Assembly (NCBI GenBank): GCA_003999685.1
Contig: CP021230.1
Coordinates: 1,488,001 to 1,552,000 of the forward strand
DNA from: Taiwanofungus camphoratus
Lineage: Eukaryota > Basidiomycota > Agaricomycetes > Polyporales > Taiwanofungaceae
DNA length: 64,000 nt
Direction: 5' to 3'
The translations under genes and the position numbers were made by a program. The notes beneath the pieces are model-generated. The model did no database searches. It had not been told where the DNA came from and saw only the letters and a program-made list of their open reading frames with translations. This document shows positions 36,597 through 45,604 of the stretch, piece by piece. Numbering within the stretch: the first letter of the stretch is position 1; each line of letters opens with the position of its first letter.

Positions 36597-37129
36597 AGAA
36601 TCAGAGGAGCAATCGACGATACCCCGACTTTAGCTAAGATTACGCTACGTCCATTTTACTATTCGCTTACCCTTTAGTCATGTTTTACATTCCCCAACAA
36701 GTCCCCCACTCAGTTTTGACAGCTACGAAGTTCCGAATGTCTACGAATTTTTACTTACAACATCTCCTACTTTTTACTATAGTGATTCAACTCACGAAGT
36801 CGCGATATCGTTCTAAAGGCTCCTAAAACGCTGAGCGGAGCGAAGATTGCGCGAGGGGCCTTAAGCCCTTCAAGGCCATGATGATTTACTGAGCCTAAAT
36901 GAGCGCATTTTATCCCCCTAAGTCGTCTAATTCTTCGCTGTGTTGTTTGGTTACTTCACACACTTAGGAACCTTTTCACAAGGACGACGTTTGCGTCCGC
37001 TTTATTCAGACTACTGTACACATACTGGAAAAGGTCCCTAGCAAAGGGACGCGCAACGAGAGAGAATACAGCACGTTGGTGCGACAGATACGGAACGGGC
37101 GAGATGACGAACTACGAACCCCCCACCTT
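36597..37129. other. Untranslated stretch of the Ty3-type element
   Basis: No open frame. It lies between the pol stop and the end of the antisense frame, and could contain transcript ends for both strands. Confidence 0.5.
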
Positions 37130-38507
37130 CTAAACCTCGGCCTCGGCATCTTCCTCATCCTGCTCGGACTCACCAGAGGGACCAGGATCGGTAGAGGAGG
37201 CGGTGACGCGACGGCGAGGAAGGGGGAGAGAGCTCAAGTCGAGCGGCGCAGGCGTACGACCGGTTAGGGCGGTTTCGGCACGATAGAGCCCCGAGATGTA
37301 GTCTTCGAGACGCATCGCACGACTCTCGGCCATCGCGCGGTCATACCAGAGGCCTTCGACAACGGCTTGATGCGCAGGGGTGAGGCCGTCCAAGTATTCA
37401 GCGCCGTTAAGGGCCAGCGAGGCCTCGAGCGACATCGTAGGCGCAGGGGTCGACTTCGCCTTCTTGGACTCGTGGGCGCGAGGCGGGGACACCTGAGGAG
37501 GTTGGCCCGCAGCTAGGGAACGTCTTAACATCAGCAATGTCGCGATAACGAGGGCACGAGAAGCCCTACCACGCTTCGAAACGCGCACGCCGCGCTCCTT
37601 ACCGTCTACGGAGAATCCGCCCCAATAACACCCCTGCGACTCTCGCAGGCACTTACCACACTTCACGGCGCCCGCGGGGAGTTCGCACTCGAAGTCTGCG
37701 GTGTAGGTGCTGCAGCGATCGCACTAGGTAGCAATGATAAGTCGCGAACAGTCACGAAAAGGACGTGCACTCACCTTCGCATGAGTTCGCCTATGCTCCG
37801 CCGCCTTCGCCATGTTAGCCAGGGCTTCGGGCGTCGGGGGAGCCTTCGCCTTCGCAGTGTCCTTCCCCGGAGTAGGAGGGACCCCTACGAAGACACCCGA
37901 ACTAGTGGACGAGGCGAGTTCACCGACTTGGCCGCTAGAAACGGAGGCCATGATCGAGCTGGCCTGGGAAGCCGCGCGAGTAGAAGCCGCTGCCTTGGCC
38001 CGAGCTGAGGGACGATGAGTACGCGAGGAGGTACGACTAGGAGCCGGCGAAGGAGCAGAAGACGAAGCCGCAAGTTGGGCAGCACGTTCAAGCGCAGCGC
38101 ACTCGACCGCCTCCACACGAAGTCGTTCGGTCGCACGGGCGAGTTCGCGCTGTGCGTCTCGCTCTTGAAGCATAGCAGCGAACTGAGGAAAGCCGGTGCG
38201 AGCCCACGAGATCCACGACGAGTCCGCGAGAGGGAGGATCGCCGTCAAACCTTCGACGATGGCGGCCTCTAAGGTAGGATCGGCGGGAGCATTCGAAGCC
38301 TGGGACAGGACCCGCCAGTTACCCTATAACGCAGTGAAGACGATGTATCGAGCGATCGAGGAGAATACGTACCACACGACGTCCTAAGTTCCTCGCCCAC
38401 CGCAGATAATCTTCGGCCTCCGCTACGCCCTCCGGACGAGAATCGAGGAGCGCCAGGACATCGCTGTGAGCTAGGCCAACACCATCAGAGTCCATATCAT
38501 CGAACAT
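37130..38507 (-). CDS. Antisense accessory reading frame of the Ty3-type element
   Basis: On the strand opposite to gag and pol lie three coding blocks separated by two short gaps with intron-type GT...AG ends (about 49 and 51 bases). The first begins at an ATG at 38507 (MFDDMDSDGVGLAHSDVLAL). The second is Ala/Ser-rich and probably helical (QERDAQRELARATERLRVE). The third starts with a cysteine cluster CDRCSTYTADFEC, then KCGKCLRESQGC, reminiscent of a small zinc-binding domain, continues with a basic part (VSKRGRASRALVIATLL) and ends in an acidic tail, EQDEEDAEAEV. It does not look like an envelope protein: no signal peptide or membrane helix is seen. The function is unknown. Antisense frames between pol and the 3' LTR are known in some plant Ty3 elements. 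Confidence 0.65.
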
Positions 38508-38665
38508 GATGGGGAAGGGAAAGGCAAAAGGGGAGAAGGAAGAAAAAGATAAGAGGCACCCACAATTAGCTTCTATCAGGATATCGCCCGCTTCGCAGAT
38601 CGGACGCGATAGGCTACAAGTTCCCACGGTCGCGCACACTGACTGAGGACAGTCAGGATTTCAAT

Positions 38666-38675
38666 AAGGAGGAGG
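38666..38675 (+). other. Polypurine tract
   Basis: AAGGAGGAGG lies directly before the 3' LTR, at the usual site for the plus-strand primer. Confidence 0.85.
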
Positions 38676-40281
38676 TGATGAGTCCCGTAGCCTCCTGGGC
38701 CCCGAATCGCGATTTTAGGAGCTTTCTAATCCCCCAACCGACCACTCTAAGACTCTCCTACAGCCTACGACAGGAGGGATAGGTTCCTATAATATTCCTA
38801 ACGCCCCCTCTTCTTCCTAAACCCTCCTAACACCCTACGAAGTCTTGCGAAGTCACACGAGGTACTACGAGATTTTGAATGCTAGACGCGAAGTCCCTAA
38901 CTCCTGCTAAGTCCACTATCGGACACTGCCGGCCCTCCCATACTGTTCCATTGGATCTAGGTCCTATCTACTACGTCACTCATCCCGGGCTTAGCTAAGA
39001 AGTCTTAGCTAAGTCTCTCCTAGCTCTGGTGATTGCAGCTACCTCCGATAGGCTCCGAAACGGTCTGAAGTTCCGGAAGTTGGACTTAGGAAGCCTTGTG
39101 CACCCCCATGGGTCTCGATCCTACGCCATAAGGTCATCCTAGGGCGTATCCATATGGCCCTCCACCCAGTTAGGACACCTCCTACCCCGATTAGGCCAAG
39201 TCCCGCTGCTAAGAACTTCGTGCGCTCTTGGCCCACTAAGATAGGTGATCACGGCGCATGGCTGCTCTCGGATAGTCATCCCGCCCTCGTGAATGAAGTT
39301 GGTCACCTTTCTACCGTTCGTAGTTCCCCTGTTTCAGTTCCTAATTAGTTCCTATCCCCCTCGTGTTCACTTCGGAGTCCATGCGTTTTAGTACACATTT
39401 CGGACTCGTAAGGATCACTTCGCGCAAGATTAGTTCACCTCACGCTCTCCTATTTAGTCAGAGGTAGTTTACTATGTACAAGAGAGACCCCTCAGTGTAC
39501 GCTTCTCTCTTTGGAATACCAGTTCCCCTGTAGCTCCGATCTCAGGAAAGCGCCGCGAGTACAACCTTAGGAACGGTCCCAAGGTCCCTAAGTCTCCACC
39601 CCAGCTCCGTTTCAGTACCTTTGAACTACGTCTACGCTCGCGATATATCTACGAACTACGTCTACGCTTCCCGAACTACGCACTACGATCTACGAAGTCG
39701 CCGTGACTTCGTGCCCTTCAGCACCTCTTATAGCACCTATCCGGTGGGCCTCCGCCTTAGTTATACCCTTAGGCTCACGTTGCGTCATCCCTACGTCCTA
39801 CGAATAACCCTACGACTCCCCCATAGCCTTCATTACAGGCTATAGTACATCTCTCTACGCCCTCGAACTCTCCGACCTCTCCTACAGGTCTCCTACGCTA
39901 GCCAAACCTCGCCCACTTCGCTCTAACAAACTCCAAAACCTTACGCCCTTTAGCTAACTCTAACCAGAAAGAGTTCGCAGCATCTACGAAGTCAGCTCGC
40001 GCGATTTAGCTAAAACTTCGAAGGACTTCGCAAAACCTCGAAGAACTTCGCATACTTCGGAGGGCCTCGCAAGGCCTTAGGGATAGTATAGCACTTAGGA
40101 ACAAGATCCTGTTGTGCAGGACCCTTGACCCCTTACTCCCCTACTTACAAAAACAAGACATACAGGTTTCCCGGTATCATACAGGTTGTAGCTCCTACCC
40201 TCACACCCTCACAGTTATCACACTACCCCCAGCCACGTTGCGGAGCACTCCCTAGGTACCAGGGTCCCCTAGGTCGTATCA
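38676..40281 (+). repeat. 3' LTR of the Ty3-type element
   Basis: 1,606 bases. Two differences from the 5' LTR are visible (38876 and 40058). It is followed by the CCGG target duplication at 40282-40285. Confidence 0.93.
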
Positions 40282-40285
40282 CCGG

Positions 40286-40449
40286 CCTGTTTACATGTTA
40301 CATCAACCATAATTTTGAGCACTACATAAGGGATTTACAAAATTACCGTAAAATTATAGGACAAAAAGGGTAGTAATCATGACAGCTATGGGCCGTTATG
40401 GGGACCTCTCTCTGAGGCCCCGTTTCCATGCCGCAGAGTTCTGGCCGTG
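40286..40449 (+). mobile_element. TA-flanked DNA element, copy 1, right part
   Basis: These are the last 164 bases of the element that starts at 26803. It ends CTGGCCGTG, followed by TA at 40450-40451. It is the exact inverse of the left end of copy 2, giving a palindrome with a 63-base centre. A subterminal motif CCGTAAAATTATAGGAC (from 40346) repeats, in direct orientation, the left-end motif CCGGAAAATCATAGGAC (from 26824). Confidence 0.8.
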
Positions 40450-40512
40450 TATTTGCATACACTTGGCGTTGTCTGAAAAGAGTAATTTGTCCTCGACTTG
40501 TCTTTTGTGGTA
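40450..40512. other. 63-base spacer between two inverted DNA elements
   Basis: Unique sequence bounded by TA on both sides. It shows that the two elements inserted separately at neighbouring TA sites and are not a hairpin-born duplication. Confidence 0.75.
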
Positions 40513-42081
40513 CACGGCCAGAACTCTGCGGCATGGAAACGGGGCCTCAGAGAGAGGTCCCCATAACGGCCCATAGCTGTCATGATTACTACCCTTTTTG
40601 TCCTATAATTTTACGGTAATTTTGTAAATCCCTTATGTAGTGCTCAAAATTATGGTTGATGTAACATGTAAACAGGCCGGTTACTTCCCGTATGCAGCTC
40701 CGTTTCGGGGCAGGCAGGCAGGCCCGAAATCAGCATCTGGTTGACATACTGTTATGGCACTGCAGCGTCCCAAAAATCGACCGAGGATCGAGGCAGCTAC
40801 AACATTATTTACTACCAATATACCGGCACTGGTGCTCTTTCTCGTGACATTACAGGCTTTTTCCAGGGTCATTGCAGCATTGGAAGCACAACAGTAGCAT
40901 CCAGTAGATGAAATTAACATATAATGGCATAAAACAACAGACAGTAATTATTATACAGGAATGATGTTTGACATGCTGCCACTGGCAGTGGATGAGCTCA
41001 GCCATGAAGATAGGGATTGACCACCTGAAATGGTCTTAAATTGCGACCTGCCAACCCACTGTCAACACCTGGCTCTCTGCATCATTCAACGCAGAATAGT
41101 GTTCTGGAAAATTTCAGTAAAGAACCTAAATAATGGTGTGTCAGTTGAATGCCATTGAAGCAGAGACTGGACGTACATTTTGAGATAATCTTCCTTCCGT
41201 GTTAGTCCATGAGCGTGACCATCCTTGTGAACTGCGTTGAGTAGTAAGTAAGTCAAAACACTAGTACTGGATGAAGCTTCAAAGGATGTTCAAGAGAGAT
41301 TAGAAGGAATGGATAGCATCAACCTGCCAGAGGTCAGAGCAAGAGATTATGCTTGGGATGTATGGACTGAATTGCGACAGAATTCCAGACATCGCTGTTG
41401 CGCTGCTGTCACAGTGAACTTGAATCGAACAAGTGCTTGTATTTGTGCATGTTTGTTTTAGTAGCTGCTCACCAGTAACGGAAAGACTGAAGTTCACGAC
41501 AAGACTTTTGATTTTATTACTACTGTACAAATTGGAAAATAAATTCATGCCATGGAGATCACATTTGTTTCTGCTCACTCTGACTTCCCCACTGGCAAAT
41601 GGCCTGTACTATCAACAAATATAACAAAAGCCGTTACTGCCTACTTTATTATGAGATTATTACAATTTATGTTGTGCCACGGTGCGACGAATGGTGCTAG
41701 CTTTTCCGTTACAATGAGCTGCAGATCTCATGATGTAACCCCCGGGCTGAAGCGGGCAGCAGTGAGGGCTGATTGGGGGCCATACAAGCACTGCTTCGGT
41801 ATTGCACACTCAGCATGTGATGAATGCCGTGGCTGCAGCAGCCATGCCAGGCTGAAGTATCTGGGCGCATTTGCCTTCTCACGGCCTGGAATCGACCCGT
41901 TCAACGCCCCGAAACCACACTGGAGATACGGGGCCGTTCCGATGACTCTGACCTGGCCCGATACCGGAGTGTGTCCAAATTACAGACACGGGACTTATAT
42001 GGGCCCGATTCACGCCACCATTTTGACCGTTCCCACCCTTTTCGTCCTATGATTTTCCGGTACCAGCCCGTTTTGGCCGTG
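40513..42081 (-). mobile_element. TA-flanked DNA element, copy 2 (uninterrupted)
   Basis: 1,569 bases, with TA at 40511-40512 and 42082-42083. Its ends are CACGGCCAGAAC and GTTTTGGCCGTG, giving a short terminal inverted repeat CACGGCCA. It is nearly identical to copy 1 in reverse and keeps the empty LTR target site at 40677-40680. No transposase motif is seen, so it is probably mobilised by an element elsewhere. Confidence 0.82.
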
Positions 42082-42083
42082 TA

Positions 42084-42431
42084 GAGGAGCCTAGTCCTTT
42101 TCTGGGTTCTATGCCGGCATCTGGATCTCTAAGCTGTTGACCACAAGTCTGCAGTGAAGGGAGCCTTTCGACATTAACAGCAGGCTTAAATTTGTTGACA
42201 AGAATACTTCGTTCTGTACATCATAATACATGGATTTGACATCAGTGTTGTCTTCTTTGAACTTTGAAATGGTATCTTCCGACTCGGAGTCACTGCAGCG
42301 ATGTGACGGGCAGTTATCACGTGAGCGTGGTTCACCCATGTACGCGTTGGTGGCACGCGCCTAACCGTCATTGTCCCGTCCACGGGCCATAACTGCAAAA
42401 ACATATATATACGCTACGTTTGTTTATCAAA
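42084..42431. promoter_or_regulatory. Upstream region of the kinase gene
   Basis: A TATA-like run ATATATATA at about 42402-42411 lies some 20-30 bases before the ATG. Nothing else was recognised. Confidence 0.4.
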
Positions 42432-45030
42432 ATGGCCAGACTTCCTCCATTCTGGTTCGGTTACTACTACCCTTGTACCCATCAACATTCTTCTTCGGAT
42501 TCTGACATAACAATGCTCGAGAACGACACTACAAGCGAAGAGAGAGATACTGTTGGAGATCTTCCAGACTTCTTTCCTCTCAAGTTTGTTCCCATATCCG
42601 CTGATCAGCAACCTACTCGATATGCTACGCCACCACCGGACCGTAATGCACAATCTGGTGAGTGAATCAATCGACCTTGTAAACAGGGATGATTTTTACA
42701 TTGTTTCGCATCCGGTACAAGATTGGCCTACACCATGCAAAGCAGGTATGTCCAGCCTCCAGACTGAGAGTGGAGTTACGGATGAAAGGGTCAAGAGGCT
42801 CCTGCAGAGGGAATTCCAAGGGAAAATTGCACGAGATTACCCTGTGATCGATTTTGTTCGAGAAGTGTGGGGATTTACCCCTGACAACCTTCCAAAGCAC
42901 AGAAGTATATATTTGCTGTCAAATACGAATCTCGTAAACTACATGAGGACCACCAAGGGAGAAAGAGGCTGCTACCGATGGCTGAAGGCTATGTTCGACG
43001 AGCTATTCCAGCAGTTATCCCTCAGACGACCGGCTGTGTCAGCAGAATTCATCAACTTGCGGGACGGTAAAGTAGGTGGTAATTTTGCGGCTTTTAAACC
43101 GGATTTTGCCTATGGCACTGTCGACCAAGATAAGCTCCGGCAGAATTGGGAGTGGCTTGGTGCAGTCGGAGAAGTTAAGAAGGTGGCAATGCCAACATAT
43201 ACCCAAGACACCGATGTAAAGGTAGATGTGAGAATGCTGAAGAACGTATGTGGCTTCGTTGCCGTCTTCATGCTTTTATCTGACTCACAGGCTTTCTTTC
43301 ACTGTTATGATTAGCCTAATAACTTAAGTGTCTCCAAGCGGAAACATCCCGGGGACGATGCAAACGCCGATGAAGAGTCATCTAAAAAGCGCAGGCGGGT
43401 ATCCGAGGGCACTGGACAAAAATCCAAAACAGAGTCTGGTACGGGCAATGCGTTAACACAATATGATATACAGGCGACGAAATACCTGAACGAGCTACTG
43501 TCTCATGGAGTACGCTCTTATGCCACTGGATTTCTGATCCGCAAAACCCGCGTTCATCTGTGGTATGCTGACCGGATGGGACTGGTCGAGTCGGCCGACT
43601 TTGACTTTTTGGATCAGCCGTATCTGCTGCTGCTCGTGGTCGCTGCAATTCGAACAGCCAAACATGCGAATCTGGGAATCTCTCGCTTTCTCAGATTCCC
43701 TTCGCCTACATATAACAGCTACGCAGGAGCGAAGCTCGTACTGCCGAGTGCTAGAGACTTAGACAACGAGGAGACCGAGGAGTTGGAGTTCGATGTTGTC
43801 GTTGACGAAGAGAGGCGAGTGTTTACGGCATACGGTGCTGTCGGCCGAGGGACGACGGTCGTGCCTGTGAAAGCTGTGGGCAAAGCAAAGCAGTTGTGGG
43901 GAGACGAAGAATTAGTTGCGAAAATTGCATGGCCGTCGAAGATGCGCGAGCCAGAAGACTGTTTCATAAGAAACGTCCGGAAAAAACTCAGGCCGGAATA
44001 CCTCAAGCACATTGTTGACCTCAAATGTTCACTCACGCGCACAATGCAGGAGATGAAATTACCTCGAGCATCATTGGGCGATCTTCGGCATTTTGGTGTG
44101 GACGATGTGGAAGAGCGTGTCTGTCGAACACTCGTCCTCAAAGCCTATTCTCCTCTCGAACTCGTGAACGGTCCGGAGGAATTCAAGGACATTTTCGTTG
44201 CCGTAGTTCGTGGTACGTCTGTCAATGTTATTCCCAGTTCACTAGTCATGGTGCTAATATATAAGTATCTCATAGCTCACCATCATGTATGGGAGACATC
44301 GGAGATTTTGCATAGGGATATCAGCATCAATAATATCATGTTCTATAGGGAGCATGGACATGCTGTTGGTGTCCTGTGCGACTGGGACCTTGCAGCAACG
44401 ATGCCCAAAGCTGACGACGTAGAGCCAGTCGAGGGAGACATTCCAAAGCCTCCACCGCCTCAGAAGAGCTCCGCCGATGGGGTCGATGGAGACAACAAAG
44501 GGACTGGAAAGGACGATGATGAGCATGTCAAGCAATGCAGAGCGCGCTATAGGACTGGCACAGGCCCATTTATGGCTTTTGATCTTCTCAATCGGACCAA
44601 AACGCCGCGGCACTTATACCGGTTCGACCTTGAATCATTCTTCTACGTCCTGGTCTGGTTCTGTGCTTCATCCGATCCTACCCGGAACTATATCGGTTTC
44701 ATAACCTCCTGGCAGAATGACGACTTGACATCAATTAGTACTGCCAAACATCGTTTTATCATGTACCGGGAGGTGTATCAGGGGGTCATAGGGCGTGCTC
44801 ATTCCTGCTTCGAGTCACTCATCAACGAATGGGTGGCTAGCCTGCGATCGCTGTTCAGGAAACTTTATCTGACGAATGACACCTATCACTACCTACGAGA
44901 GGACCTTTCGGACGCTGCCGGAAAGCCAGGTGAACCCATGGTAGCTGATCAGCTTCGACAGCTTATAACAGCGAGGAAAGAAGTGGTCACATATGAGACC
45001 TTCATGAAGGCACTGGGTATGGAGCCGTAA
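42432..45030 (+). CDS. FunK1-type protein kinase
   Basis: A fungal-specific kinase-like family, much expanded in Agaricomycetes and of unknown substrate. The ATG at 42432 starts MARLPPFWFGYYYPCTHQH. Introns fall at about 42659-42747, 43246-43314 and 44213-44275. The N-terminal half (SGVTDERVKRLLQREFQGKI; GGNFAAFKPDFAYGTVD; WEWLGAVGEVKK) and the nuclear-signal-like KKRRR stretch near 43390 match the family layout. The kinase core has LWGDEELVAKIAW, in which the Lys is the probable ATP-binding residue; ILHRDISINNIMFYR is the catalytic HRD loop with its Asn, and GVLCDWDLA stands at the metal-binding DFG position. The C-lobe has GTGPFMAFDLL and FDLESFFYVLVWFCA. It ends KALGMEP. All frames join across GT-AG introns, and the gene looks intact. 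Confidence 0.85.
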
Positions 45031-45604
45031 CGTCGTATATATATCCTTGGTGTAATTGGTTGGTAATATTGTATTCGAGCCTCTGAACCAATTATGATCT
45101 CTCGGAAAAGTTCCAAGATATCTTCAGAGTCGTTGCTCTTCTGCAAGCACAATGCAACTGTGATGAGTAGGTATGCAAAATTCTTGGGCGTGAGGGCAAG
45201 ACGGTGTCATTGATCTGATCATGTGCTTTACTTCACGCTTTCGAGTCGAAGTCGCGTGGTGGCGACTATCCAGTGACCATTTCGAGTCCGGGTCACAATG
45301 TACCTCCGTCCCATTCTCACTGACTCTCCCACATACTCATACTTAGACGGAAATTGAAACCCTTCTAACAGTCACTATCATCTTTGCTACCTTTCACCGT
45401 GATCCATAGTCGATTTGCTTCAAGTCCCTATCAGTGAGCTCCGAAGTGAGGTCGTACTACCTCGATTGTTGACTCTGGTGACTGGGTCGCACCTGTTGAT
45501 GAAATTGGGAACAACACAACAGCATTGTTTCAAGGGCCAAATACTTGTTCATCTACAAGATGTATATGATCGACCCTTCGAGTCTCACTCTGGACATATG
45601 GAGC
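45031..45604. other. Intergenic region upstream of ceramidase
   Basis: 574 bases with no recognised element. It contains the kinase 3' flank and probably the ceramidase promoter. Confidence 0.45.

Larger units (their letters stand above)
28208..40281 (+). mobile_element. Ty3-type LTR retrotransposon, young and apparently whole
   Basis: This 12,074-base element is inserted in DNA element copy 1 with a 4-base CCGG target duplication. Its parts in order are the 5' LTR (28208-29813), a primer-binding site, a gag/protease frame, a pol frame (reverse transcriptase, RNase H, integrase, the Ty3 order), an antisense intron-bearing frame, a polypurine tract and the 3' LTR (38676-40281). The LTRs are both 1,606 bases and differ at only two positions that I can see, about 0.1%, so the insertion is very recent. 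No chromodomain was recognised at the integrase end. It looks whole, with no obvious breaks. Confidence 0.9.

Noticed and set aside
37130-38507. The antisense frame as an envelope gene
   Set aside because: There is no signal peptide, membrane segment or glycoprotein-like cysteine pattern, and it lies on the strand opposite to gag and pol.
41552-42052. 166-codon frame in the DNA element as a transposase
   Set aside because: No DDE-type or helix-turn-helix signal. It overlaps the terminal repeat, and its composition looks non-coding; probably chance.
26803-42081. A single segmental inverted duplication of about 1.6 kb arms around the retrotransposon
   Set aside because: Homology ends exactly at TA on all four sides and the outer and inner flanks differ, which fits two transposon insertions better than a duplicated segment.
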